DNA from: an uncultured Lachnospiraceae bacterium
GTDB lineage: Bacteria; Bacillota; Clostridia; Lachnospirales; Lachnospiraceae
Length of the DNA: 20,563 nucleotides
NCBI GenBank assembly: GCA_910588825.1
Contig: CAJURF010000058.1
Coordinates: 1 to 20,563 of the forward strand
Direction: 5' to 3'
Below, in pieces: positions 6,449 through 14,577 of this stretch. The first letter of the stretch is position 1; each line of letters begins with the position of its first letter. Below the pieces are notes generated by a model that was given only the letters and a program-made list of their open reading frames with translations, was not told the origin of the DNA and did no database searches. The position numbers and the translations under genes were made by a program.

Positions 6449-7501
6449 TTATTTACCCATCTTTTCTCTTATCTTCCTGATTACCTCATTGGTATATTCA
6501 TCTGTTGTAGCCTTTCCTCCTACATCTCTGGTAATATGCTTTCTTTCAATCAAAACCTCCCGGACACTATCCTCTATCAAATCTGCCCATTGGCCCATTC
6601 CCACATGGCGGAGCATCATAACAGCCGACAAAATTAGGGATGTAGGATTTGCAAGATTTTTCCCTGCGATATCCGGAGCCGATCCATGACAGGCCTCAAA
6701 TACGGCACAGGCTTCTCCTATATTGGCGCCTGCTCCTAATCCCAAACTTCCTACCAGTCCGGCACACAGATCGGATAAGATATCTCCATATTGATTCATG
6801 GTTACGATCACATCAAACCGTTCCGGATTTGTCACCAAATAATACGCAGTAGCATCTACCATCAAATCCTCTGATTCAATCTGCGGATATTCCTTTGCCA
6901 CCCGGCGGAATGTTTCAAGAAATAATCCATCTGTCAGGCTGATGGCGTTTGCTTTATGAGCACATGTTACTTTTTTGCGGCCGTTGGAAAGGGCATATTC
7001 AAAGGCGTACCTGCAGATTCTTTCCGCACCTTTTTTGGTGATTAATTTGATTGCCTCCGAGGCTTCATCTTTACCGATCCGATGCTCTAAAGCAGCATAA
7101 ATTCCTTCTGATATTTCTCTGATAACCACCAGGTTCACATTTTCATTTTTTCCCGAAATACCTGGTATACCTCTTGCTGGTCTGGGACATGCAAAACAGT
7201 CCAGTTCCTGCCGGATGGCATTGTTGTTGGAACAATAAATTTGGCTTGTTCCGTCTTTTCTGGTATAAGTCAGCCGCCCTGCCATCTTTTCTACACTGAT
7301 AGGACCCTTAATCGCTACCTTTAACTCTCTTAACAACTCGATAGATTCCTCTGGAACCTCCGTTCCATACAGTGCAACTGCCTCGTCTGCAATGGGAACA
7401 TTCACCCACTCGATTCCCAGCTCACATGCATCCACTACTTTCTGCATTGCTGCTACAATCTCCGGCCCGATTCCGTTTCCTTTTAAAACTCCTACTTTCA
7501 T
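6449..7501 (-). CDS. Isocitrate/isopropylmalate-family beta-decarboxylating dehydrogenase
   Basis: A 350-residue member of the NAD(P)-dependent beta-hydroxyacid oxidative decarboxylase superfamily (IMDH, IDH, tartrate and D-malate dehydrogenase). Visible features are GNGIGPEI (9-16), the substrate arginines in AIRQELDCFACPRPA (Arg97, Arg107) and IREISEGIY (Arg128, Tyr135), the catalytic Lys183 in HKAN, the metal aspartates in YGDILSDLCAG (Asp240, Asp244), and the cofactor loop HGSAPDIAGKNLANP (272-286), which suggests NAD. It is the first gene of the operon (AGGAGG before ATG 7501), facing the LysR gene. A leucine or TCA-cycle role is unlikely in this setting. The likely role is oxidation at C3 of a four-carbon sugar acid, with or without decarboxylation. 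Substrate specificity is inferred. Confidence 0.85.
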   Translation of the reverse strand: MKVGVLKGNGIGPEIVAAMQKVVDACELGIEWVNVPIADEAVALYGTEVPEESIELLRELKVAIKGPISVEKMAGRLTYTRKDGTSQIYCSNNNAIRQELDCFACPRPARGIPGISGKNENVNLVVIREISEGIYAALEHRIGKDEASEAIKLITKKGAERICRYAFEYALSNGRKKVTCAHKANAISLTDGLFLETFRRVAKEYPQIESEDLMVDATAYYLVTNPERFDVIVTMNQYGDILSDLCAGLVGSLGLGAGANIGEACAVFEACHGSAPDIAGKNLANPTSLILSAVMMLRHVGMGQWADLIEDSVREVLIERKHITRDVGGKATTDEYTNEVIRKIREKMGK

Positions 7502-7543
7502 GTTTCCTCCTATTCTGCATAAATAGCTATCTGTTATTTAATT

Positions 7544-7579
7544 ACTATAATTTTATTATGACATGCTCATAATCTTATG
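7544..7579 (-). promoter_or_regulatory. LysR-type operator and promoter of the acid-sugar operon
   Basis: ATTATG (7555-7560) and CATAAT (7568-7573) form a perfect inverted repeat with a 7-nt spacer, overlapping a second palindrome CATAA-TC-TTATG (7568-7579). On the minus strand a weak -35 (TTATGA, 7567-7572) and a -10 TATAGT (7544-7549) are 17 nt apart, so the operator covers the -35 of the dehydrogenase operon. This fits activation or repression by the divergent LysR protein. Confidence 0.55.
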
Positions 7580-7624
7580 GGAAATGCCATTTCTTTATCA
7601 GCACCTATGCAAAAATAGTATGAC

Positions 7625-7653
7625 TTGAAAAGCTGCTTTTTTGATGTTATGAT
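7625..7653 (+). promoter_or_regulatory. Sigma-A-type promoter of the first LysR gene
   Basis: TTGAAA (7625-7630), a 17-nt spacer and TATGAT (7648-7653), 38 nt before the ATG at 7692. Both hexamers are close to consensus and the direction matches the regulator gene. Confidence 0.6.
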
Positions 7654-7691
7654 AGCAGCAGTCAAATACACAAGGGGAAACAGGTAAAAAT

Positions 7692-8594
7692 ATGAATCTA
7701 CAGGATTGGGAATTGTTAACAGAACTGTATAAAACAAAAAGTATATCAAAAGCCAGCGAAAATCTGTTTGTATCACAGCCGGCTCTTACTAGGCGCCTAA
7801 AACAAATAGAAGAAGAATTTTCTTCTGTTATTATTCTCCGTTTTTCCAACGGAATTACCTTTACTCCACAGGGAGAACAATTAGTTCGGTATGCGAAAGA
7901 CATGCTGAAACAATATCATTCGCTTCAAGAGCAGTTAAAATCCGAAAAGAATACAGCAGGAACTATACAGATTGCGTCCTCTCTTTCCCAAACTCAGTTT
8001 TTTCTTCCTGCTCTGCTTCAAGGTTTTTCCGAAGTTTATCCGGAAATTCGCTTTCAGGTAGAAACTATGATGAGTGCGGAATGTGTCCGGGCTTTGAATA
8101 CCCGCAAAGTGCCCATAGCATTTTTTCGTGGTGAACATCAGGGTGCTTTTAATAAAATCCTCCTGGATACCCGCTTTGCCTATGTAGTATACCATCAGCC
8201 ATTTCAGTTATCCCAGCTTCCACGGCTTCCCTATATTTCCTTTGAAGCTGACCATTCCGGAACTAGTATCCGCGAAACCTGGTGGTATCATCACTTTGAA
8301 ACTGCTCCTTATATGGTCATGACAGTCAAGAATGTGAATATCTGCTACGAAATGGTGCGGCATGGCCTGGGATTTGGTATTTTTCTCAATTCCGACTTCT
8401 GGTTTCACAATAAAGAGCTGTACTACCAACAACTGTTTTTTAAAAATGGATCTCCAGTTGTCCGCAAGGATTATCTTGGATACCGCAAGGAATCATTGTC
8501 TTTGAGTCAGATATCCAATTTTAAGGATTATACCCTGGATTATGCCCAAAAGGTAATTCAGGAAAGAACGCTTCCCGATAGACAGAATTTTTAA
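7692..8594 (+). CDS. LysR family transcriptional regulator (acid-sugar operon)
   Basis: A 300-residue LysR-type regulator. The N-terminal winged helix-turn-helix is MNLQDWELLTELYKTKSISK, then ASENLFVSQPALTRRLKQIE (residues ~3-60), followed by the linker helix and FTPQGEQLVRYAKDML. The C-terminal periplasmic-binding-like effector domain (~90-295) ends with the MVRHGLGFGIF element. It is divergent from the dehydrogenase-racemase-kinase-aldolase operon across a 190-bp region that holds both promoters and a palindromic site, so it most likely controls that operon in response to a sugar-acid effector. Its effector domain resembles the second LysR protein of this window in layout (MVR.GLG, a C-terminal YRKESLSLSQI-type segment), so the two are probably distant paralogues. 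It converges on the lrgB gene with only 4 nt between the stops. Confidence 0.9.
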   Translation: MNLQDWELLTELYKTKSISKASENLFVSQPALTRRLKQIEEEFSSVIILRFSNGITFTPQGEQLVRYAKDMLKQYHSLQEQLKSEKNTAGTIQIASSLSQTQFFLPALLQGFSEVYPEIRFQVETMMSAECVRALNTRKVPIAFFRGEHQGAFNKILLDTRFAYVVYHQPFQLSQLPRLPYISFEADHSGTSIRETWWYHHFETAPYMVMTVKNVNICYEMVRHGLGFGIFLNSDFWFHNKELYYQQLFFKNGSPVVRKDYLGYRKESLSLSQISNFKDYTLDYAQKVIQERTLPDRQNF

Positions 8595-8598
8595 AGCA

Positions 8599-9230
8599 TT
8601 AATAAAATTTAGAAAATAAAACGGCACCCACTACCATACACACTCCACTGACAACAACTGCAAGACTGCTCATGGCCCCTATGGCCAATCCTCTGGAAAT
8701 ACTGTTTTGTATCTTCAGCAACCTGCATATCCCCTCTGCTGTTATATTTCCAAATACACCGGTTAATATAATTACCACTGTGGTAATTGTCACATATCCC
8801 CCCCCAGTTCCTCTGAAATCCCCATCCCAATGGCTGTTGTAACAGACTTTGGAAGCAATGTAACATATTCTTCATGGGAAAGACCAAAGAGCAGCGCCAT
8901 CACAAAAATAGAACTAAGGCTTGTCAGCATACCTGCTAAAATACCACATAGGATTGAGGCCATGTTCTTTTTTAAAAGTTCTAATTTCTGATACAGTGGA
9001 ATCGCAAGGCTCACAGTTGCCGGGGTCAGAAGATAGTTTAATGGTTTTGCGCTGTCGCTGTATATGTCATAATCCACATGAAACAATTTCAAAAATAAAA
9101 TAACCAATAGAATCGATATCAATAATGGGTTTAATATTGATAATTTTCTTTTAGCCATGCTTCCAATCCCATAACTTAATAAACTGATTGTTACCCCTGC
9201 AGTGACTGAATTTACCATAAAATTATTCAT
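8599..9230 (-). pseudogene. lrgB: LrgB-family membrane protein, frameshifted at a G8 tract
   Basis: Two minus-strand frames make up one LrgB/YohK-type protein of about 210 residues. The first 146 codons from ATG 9230 run through LSHEEYVTLLPKSVTTAIGM and GISEELGG, the family's conserved block. At a run of eight G (plus-strand C8, 8798-8805) the frame breaks and stops at once. The downstream frame continues VTITTVVIILTGVFGNITAE and GLAIGAMSSLAVVVSG, the expected C-terminus, to 8599. A tract of six or nine G would restore the frame. This could be a real pseudogene, a slippage-controlled phase-variable gene or a sequencing error in the homopolymer. Its start overlaps lrgA by 8 nt. LrgB partners LrgA; related pairs in Bacillus and Streptococcus move pyruvate. 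Confidence 0.75.
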
Positions 9231-9588
9231 CTTTGCCTTTTCCTTCTTTCCAGCTAAAAATTTTGTCTGTTACTTTTCCTGTTACTGCCATAACAAGGCA
9301 AGTGGATACAGGAATAATCACGCAGAGAGGAATCAGTATCCCCTCTATCTGCTCCCATGATTTGATGATTCCTGCTGCTGGTGAAATAAACATAACAGGC
9401 ATTATCTCAATTAAAAATCTCCCTGTCTGCTCTACACAATCTAATTTAATTACCTTTAACATCAGCAAGGTCAGCAATAGCAATAACCCATAAATACTTC
9501 CAGGAACAGGTAAGGGTATGAGATATCTCATACCCTCACCAATACATGCAATCCCCAGAATGATTCCCAGTTGTTTTATGTATTTCAT
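9223..9588 (-). CDS. lrgA: LrgA/CidA-family holin-like membrane protein
   Basis: A 121-residue protein with four predicted membrane helices. The family hallmark YLIPLPVPGSIYGLLLLLTL lies at ~22-41, followed by an MPVMFISPAAGIIKSW block and a charged C-terminal tail (SWKEGKGKDE). CAGGAG lies about 8 nt before ATG 9588, and the gene overlaps lrgB by 8 nt, the usual LrgAB arrangement. LrgA was first described as a modulator of murein hydrolase export. The homologous PftA/PftB pair of Bacillus subtilis and LrgAB of Streptococcus mutans act in pyruvate transport. Next to citrate lyase and carboxylate transporters, the transport role fits better. That is an inference from context. Confidence 0.85.
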   Translation of the reverse strand: MKYIKQLGIILGIACIGEGMRYLIPLPVPGSIYGLLLLLTLLMLKVIKLDCVEQTGRFLIEIMPVMFISPAAGIIKSWEQIEGILIPLCVIIPVSTCLVMAVTGKVTDKIFSWKEGKGKDE

Positions 9589-9610
9589 ATCTGCCTACTC
9601 CTGTATTTTT

Positions 9611-10657
9611 CTATTTAAAAATCACGCAGACCGGACTTTCTGTTTCTATCTTTCTGCTTGTTTCCTTAAATTTTCCGTTCTCTTCATCCAATTCAAATTC
9701 CGTAATCGTATCGGTTAATTCATTGGCTGCAAGAATTTTTTCACCTTTCTCGTCCAAGGTAATAAAACGTGGCTGTTCTCCTCCTGTCTTGATACAGTCA
9801 CAGAACTTAAGAAATCCGGTATCCTGTTGAATTTCAAAGCTGGTAATACTGTCATGTTTCCGGTTAGAAATAATCACATACTTTCCGCTGGCACTCATAA
9901 TAATCCCACTGGCCCATCCGTCTCCCGTGTAGGTATCCGGAAGAGTGGGAAGTATCTGCTTTGCCTCAAGGGTTCCCTCTTCTTTATTAAAGTGATAATA
10001 AGTCACGGAATAGTCCTTCTCATTTACCCCATAACACCAGTGATTATTGGAATGGAACACAAAATGTCTTGGTTCTGCAATCTCTCTTGATCTTACGGTA
10101 CAAGTCTTATGAAGCAGTCCTGTTTCATGATTCATGCCAAACACATCTACCTGCCCAAATCCCTGCTTTCTCCCCTGGCAGGATACAATCAAATAGTCTC
10201 CCGTTTTATCCTGCATCACCTGATGGGGATGAGAAACCGTTCCTTCCTCCTTTCCGGGAATTGTATACAACTCTTTTAAGGGCTCCAAAGCACCGTCCTT
10301 CCGTCTCGGTATTACTGCCACGGTCCCGGTCTGCAGATTTGCCACATACACATAACAGTTGGTTTTATCCACTGTCAGATGAACCGGATTAGTCCCTCCT
10401 GTGGAAACGGTATTGAGATAGGTAAGCTTTCCCGTTTCCTCCACTGAGAAAGCACTGATTTCACTAAAATCCCCATGGATCGTATACAAAAATTTCCCAC
10501 TCTTATCCAGGCAGAGATAAGACGGATTTACCATCCCTTCCACCAACTGTACCAGCTTCCAATCACCACCCGGAGAAATTTCAAACACTTTGATTCCTTT
10601 TCCATGTGCATTTCTCTCTTTCGTTGTGCGGCAACCCACATATGCATAATGTATCAT
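9611..10657 (-). CDS. Lactonase family beta-propeller protein (YbhE/Pgl-like)
   Basis: A 348-residue seven-bladed beta-propeller of the 6-phosphogluconolactonase/carboxymuconate-cyclase family. Repeating blade motifs are visible: PSYLCLDKSGKFLYTIH, PVHLTVDKTNCYVYVANLQ, HPHQVMQDKTGDYLIVSCQG, ASGKYVIISNRKHDSITSF and QPRFITLDEKGEKILAANEL. There is no signal peptide, so it acts in the cytoplasm. The family hydrolyses sugar lactones (6-phosphogluconolactone in E. coli Pgl), but many members have unknown substrates. AAGGAG lies 7 nt before ATG 10657. It sits between the MatC-type permease (28 nt) and lrgA (22 nt) in one operon, so the substrate may be a lactone of an imported hydroxy or sugar acid. 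Confidence 0.8.
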   Translation of the reverse strand: MIHYAYVGCRTTKERNAHGKGIKVFEISPGGDWKLVQLVEGMVNPSYLCLDKSGKFLYTIHGDFSEISAFSVEETGKLTYLNTVSTGGTNPVHLTVDKTNCYVYVANLQTGTVAVIPRRKDGALEPLKELYTIPGKEEGTVSHPHQVMQDKTGDYLIVSCQGRKQGFGQVDVFGMNHETGLLHKTCTVRSREIAEPRHFVFHSNNHWCYGVNEKDYSVTYYHFNKEEGTLEAKQILPTLPDTYTGDGWASGIIMSASGKYVIISNRKHDSITSFEIQQDTGFLKFCDCIKTGGEQPRFITLDEKGEKILAANELTDTITEFELDEENGKFKETSRKIETESPVCVIFK

Positions 10658-10685
10658 ACTATGTCTCCTTCCCTTTCATCTGCTT

Positions 10686-11942
10686 TTAACGAAACAATTT
10701 GAATCCGCCTGCCAGTGCAACAATCACAATCACCATGACAGCGCCGAAAGATATCAGGAACAGCCGTCCGAAAATGCTCTGCTGTTCCGAGTCAGACGCA
10801 TTGGTTTCCTGAGTATAAGACGCCAGAATCAGACTTCCGCCAGTAGAAAGAGGACTGATTCCCGCTACGGTTGCCCCTCCCACAATTGCGATAATCATTT
10901 CTACAATGGTCACATTTCCGCCCACGTTTGCCACAATATCCGGAACAGTGGGAATCAAAGTAGGAAGCACAACGCCATTTGCGGAACTGAACCATGACAT
11001 AATACCAGCTGTAAGACTGATGATAGGAGCAGCCGTATACTGATTCATCATAGAAGCCAGGATATCGGACATTAATTCTATTCCACCCAGTTCTTTCGTA
11101 ACTGCCATCAGAACATTAACACCGCAAATCAGAATCAGCACACTCCAGGGAACCAGCTTGATTGCCGCTTTTTCATTTACCACACCAAACAAAATCAACA
11201 CCAGGGCTAAAGCAAAGGATACCAGTCCCACATCATACCGAAATCCTACTACTGCAACAACCAGCACCAGAAGGGATATAATACAGAGAATCTGGCTTCT
11301 GTTGAATTTAGGCAATTGCTCCTGTTCCATAGAGATATCTGCATTCAGCTTATATCCTTTAAATACAATATACAATAATGCCGCACACACAAGATTCGCT
11401 CCGGTCACACCAAAAAATACAGGATTTGCTACCCCTGTAAGCCCCATTTCCACGGTTAAATCTGTCACAATAATACCGGAAAGGGCAATTGGGGAAGTCG
11501 TTCCCCCTACCGCTCCAAGAATTGCCATACTGCCAAGCAAGATAGGAGATGCTTTCATCTGTACCGCCAAGGATACGGCAAATATAATCATAACTGACTG
11601 GACAGAAATCGCCCCCGGCCCTGCGGCAGATAAAATATAAGAAACCAAATAAATAATGATAGGAATTAAAAATGTTTTTTTACCTACCAGAGAAACCATT
11701 TTTTTCGATAATAATTCCAGAGTATGATTATCCTGGAGCAGACAAAAGAAAAACATTGTCCCCAGCAAAGTAATAAACAGCTTACTTGGAAAGCCTCCCA
11801 GAATCACATTGGTACTCACTTTGCCAATCAATCCCAGAATAAATGCCAATCCCATGGAAACAATGCCTACATTAATCTTTTTGGTAAATCCCAATACAAT
11901 TGCTGTAATCAAAAACAATAACGAAATTACCTGATAAGCCAT
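10686..11942 (-). CDS. MatC/SLC13-type dicarboxylate permease
   Basis: About 418 residues with 11-12 predicted membrane segments. I place the start at ATG 11942 (MAYQVISLLF) because AAGGAGAAGAGG lies directly before it; an upstream ATG at 11963 would add only MIQGEED and lacks a ribosome-binding site. The N-terminal half resembles the MatC N-terminal domain (…INVGIVSMGLAFILGL, then SAAGPGAISVQSVMIIFA). The C-terminal half has an SSANGVVLPTLIPTVPDI block and the ISPLSTGGSLILASYT signature of ion-transporter/SLC13 permeases. Members carry malonate, malate, succinate or related acids with Na+ or H+. It leads the permease-lactonase-lrgA-lrgB operon, downstream of citF and separated from it by a terminator. 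The substrate is unknown. Confidence 0.8.
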   Translation of the reverse strand: MAYQVISLLFLITAIVLGFTKKINVGIVSMGLAFILGLIGKVSTNVILGGFPSKLFITLLGTMFFFCLLQDNHTLELLSKKMVSLVGKKTFLIPIIIYLVSYILSAAGPGAISVQSVMIIFAVSLAVQMKASPILLGSMAILGAVGGTTSPIALSGIIVTDLTVEMGLTGVANPVFFGVTGANLVCAALLYIVFKGYKLNADISMEQEQLPKFNRSQILCIISLLVLVVAVVGFRYDVGLVSFALALVLILFGVVNEKAAIKLVPWSVLILICGVNVLMAVTKELGGIELMSDILASMMNQYTAAPIISLTAGIMSWFSSANGVVLPTLIPTVPDIVANVGGNVTIVEMIIAIVGGATVAGISPLSTGGSLILASYTQETNASDSEQQSIFGRLFLISFGAVMVIVIVALAGGFKLFR

Positions 11943-12027
11943 GTCCTCTTCTCCTTGTATCATTTATGCCGCCTATTCAGCAGTGGAATTTGAGACTTTT
12001 ACAGCAGCCATATGTATGGAAAAATCC

Positions 12028-12061
12028 GCTGCAGATATCTGGCGTTCCCCGTATCTGCAGC
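12028..12061 (-). terminator. Probable terminator downstream of citF
   Basis: GCTGCAGATA (12028-12037) and TATCTGCAGC (12052-12061) form a perfect 10-bp stem with a 14-nt loop. On the minus strand it is followed by GGATTTTTCC, a short T-run, 25 nt after the citF stop. It separates citDEF from the permease operon, possibly with read-through. Confidence 0.6.
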
Positions 12062-12085
12062 AGCTTTCATCTCCATCTATATTCA

Positions 12086-13645
12086 TCATTCAAAACTGAA
12101 TGGTTTAACCTTTTTCACTACATCCAGAATCGTACCGTCACGGGCCTCCACAATGGCTACCACCTGGTCTTCCCACTGCAGCGGTTCCGGCTCTCCAACC
12201 AGGCTGTATGCCTTTTCCTGCAGACTCTCGATGGCCACATGCTTAATTCCTGCCTGATCCAGACATTCTATAATGTCTTGACGTGCCGGGTTCACCGCAA
12301 TGCCATAATCTGTCACCAGGACATCTACACAGTCCCCTGGCGTTGTAACCGTAACCACATCCTTACATACCGTAGCCATACGCCCCCTGGTCAGAGGAGT
12401 GACAATGATACAGCATTTGCTCCCTGCCGCGGTATCCGGATGGCCGCCGGGCGCCCCACGAAGTACACCGTCAGAACCGGTAATCACATTGACATTAAAT
12501 TTCGTGTCAACCTCCAGGGCAGAAAGAACAACGTAATCCAGCTTATTGACATACGCTCCCTTATTGGCTGCATTGGCATACTCGCTTAAATCAATCTCCA
12601 CATGATGGGGATTGGTAAATAAATGGGCCGCAGCTCCCTGGTCAAAATCCTGAGTATCCAAAATATAATCCACAAGCCCCTTGTCCTGAAGGGCGCAGAT
12701 GGCAGAACTGGTTCCTCCCAGAGCAAAACTCATCTTAATATTTTGTTTTCTCATGTGCTCTTCCAGGAACCGGTTCACCGCCAGAGAGGGACCGCCTACA
12801 CCAGTCTGGAAAGAAAATCCATCTTTAAAATAAGGAGTCGCAGCGATAACTTTCGCCACGTTTTCAGCCATCATCAGTTCCCTTGGATTGTCGGTCATAC
12901 GGGCTTCCTTCGTAGCAATTTTTTTCGGGTCACCGATGGCCTCCACCACACAGACCGCATCTACATCAATGCATGAGATAGAAGACGGAAGATTAGGGAA
13001 TGGCACCAAAGTATCCGTAATGATAACCGTATGATCCGCATAGTGGGAATCATGGTTGGCAAATCCCATGGAACCGCAGTTGTTCTTTCCTCCGGTTCCC
13101 TTGGCATTGCCGCAGCAATCGGAAGTGGCCGCGGCCAGGAAAGCGATGTCAATATGGACTTCCCCTGCCTCTACTGCTCTGGGCCTTCCGCCGTGGCTGC
13201 GGATAATCGCCGGATTCTTTAGCTTTCCTGCGGAAATCACTTCACCGATCCGTCCGCGGACACCGGAGGTCTGGGCTTCCACAATGATTCCCTGTTCCAT
13301 ATAGTCGGCAAAAATATCCTGTGCGCTTCCCAAAGAGGTCGCCGCTACATGAAGGTCCTTTAATCCCATTTCCTCCACCAGCACCTTACATACCATAGAA
13401 GCTACATAATCACCGTCACGGAATTCCGTATGAAAGGAGAATGTCATCCCGTCATGGGCTCCGCATTTTTCACAGGCTTCCCGGATGGTCTGGCAAAGTT
13501 TGTCTTCCACAGGCTTCTCTCCCCGTCTCACCGTAGGAGAAGCTTTCTTTATGTATTGTCCGTCTTTATAATTTTTTCCCTGATAAACTTCTCTCCCATT
13601 GGTCAGCAGATAATCAGGAATCTCTCTTCCAACTGCATTTCTCAT
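12086..13645 (-). CDS. citF: Citrate lyase alpha subunit (citrate CoA-transferase)
   Basis: A 519-residue protein, the full usual length of CitF (EC 2.8.3.10). It swaps the acetyl group on the acyl-carrier subunit CitD for citrate, forming citryl-ACP. Recognised family stretches are MRNAVGREIPDYLLTNGREV at the N-terminus, TVRRGEKPVEDKLCQTIREA, DGMTFSFHTEFRDGDYVASM (~85-104), GGRPRAVEAGEVHIDIAFLA and the C-terminal GSDGVLRGAPGGHPDTAAGS. There is no truncation. It follows citE by 20 nt with GAGGAGGGC before ATG 13645 and is the last gene of citDEF. The citrate lyase complex is cytoplasmic. Its activity needs the CitX-, CitG- and CitC-dependent prosthetic group, whose local genes are damaged here. 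Confidence 0.95.
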   Translation of the reverse strand: MRNAVGREIPDYLLTNGREVYQGKNYKDGQYIKKASPTVRRGEKPVEDKLCQTIREACEKCGAHDGMTFSFHTEFRDGDYVASMVCKVLVEEMGLKDLHVAATSLGSAQDIFADYMEQGIIVEAQTSGVRGRIGEVISAGKLKNPAIIRSHGGRPRAVEAGEVHIDIAFLAAATSDCCGNAKGTGGKNNCGSMGFANHDSHYADHTVIITDTLVPFPNLPSSISCIDVDAVCVVEAIGDPKKIATKEARMTDNPRELMMAENVAKVIAATPYFKDGFSFQTGVGGPSLAVNRFLEEHMRKQNIKMSFALGGTSSAICALQDKGLVDYILDTQDFDQGAAAHLFTNPHHVEIDLSEYANAANKGAYVNKLDYVVLSALEVDTKFNVNVITGSDGVLRGAPGGHPDTAAGSKCCIIVTPLTRGRMATVCKDVVTVTTPGDCVDVLVTDYGIAVNPARQDIIECLDQAGIKHVAIESLQEKAYSLVGEPEPLQWEDQVVAIVEARDGTILDVVKKVKPFSFE

Positions 13646-13665
13646 AATTTCAGCCCTCCTCTTCC

Positions 13666-14577
13666 TTATAAGTCACCATGATAAACACCGCAGGCTTTTG
13701 CCAAGGCAATAATCCGTTTCGCATCTTCAAAGAATGGAATATCCACCATTTTCCCGTCTACCGTATAGACGCCGATTCCTGCATCTGCCTGTGCCTGACA
13801 TCCCCGAACCAGCTTCTCCGCATAGGCAATCTCTTTTTCCGTAGGCGCAAAGGTTTCATGGACAAAGGCAATCTGTTTCGGATTGACAATACTCTTTCCG
13901 TCAAATCCCATTTTATGGTTCTGGATTACTTCTGCTTTGAAGCCTTCCATATCATCAATGTTGGGGAACATGGTGTCAAAGCACTGAACTCCCGCTGCTC
14001 TGGCTGCTAAAAGCATCTGGCCTCTGGCCACCATCATCTCCACTCCGTCTCTCTGAATCTGCACATGCATACTCTTTCTGAAATCCCCGCCGGAAATGGC
14101 ACAGCCAAGCATACGGTCGGAAGCCGTGACGATCTTGTAGGCATTCATAATGCCCATAGGGCTTTCCAGGGCCGCCATGAGAAGAGTTCTTCCCTCTTCC
14201 ACTCCAAATTCACGCTCCGCAGCCAGAACTGCTTCCTCCACCTGACGGACCATCTGGGCATTCTCACATTTTGCAATACGGATTCCGTCTGCCCCTCCGG
14301 CTACACATACCCGCACGTCTTCCTGCCAGTGGGGAGTGTCCAGACCATTGATTCGGACGATTACCTCTGTATCCCCGTAATCAATATTTTTAAGGGCATG
14401 ATACAGGCTGAACCTGGCCGCATCTTTCTGATTTTCTGCCACTGCATCCTCTAAGTCCAGGATAATGCTGTCGCTTCCGTAAATATAAGCATCCTTAATT
14501 AAACCTGGCTTCTGGGCATTCATAAACATCATGGTACGGCGTAAACGCTTTTTATCTGGCTTTGGACGATTAATCAT
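13666..14577 (-). CDS. citE: Citrate lyase beta subunit (citryl-CoA/ACP lyase)
   Basis: 303 residues from ATG 14577, chosen because GGGGAGGTG lies 6 nt upstream and the start overlaps the citD stop by 8 nt. A longer in-frame start near 14646 would lie deep inside citD and adds a non-homologous leader. CitE (EC 4.1.3.34) splits citryl-ACP into oxaloacetate and acetyl-ACP. Visible are RRTMMFMNAQKPGLIKDAYI, the metal-site acidic block GSDSIILDLEDAVAENQKDA (~35-54), IRIAKCENAQMV, ESPMGIMNAYKI and GFDGKSIVNPKQIAFVHETF near the end. FMNAQKPG replaces the more usual F(V/T)PG(N/D) of many CitE proteins, a modest variation. All other signature blocks are present. Confidence 0.93.
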   Translation of the reverse strand: MINRPKPDKKRLRRTMMFMNAQKPGLIKDAYIYGSDSIILDLEDAVAENQKDAARFSLYHALKNIDYGDTEVIVRINGLDTPHWQEDVRVCVAGGADGIRIAKCENAQMVRQVEEAVLAAEREFGVEEGRTLLMAALESPMGIMNAYKIVTASDRMLGCAISGGDFRKSMHVQIQRDGVEMMVARGQMLLAARAAGVQCFDTMFPNIDDMEGFKAEVIQNHKMGFDGKSIVNPKQIAFVHETFAPTEKEIAYAEKLVRGCQAQADAGIGVYTVDGKMVDIPFFEDAKRIIALAKACGVYHGDL

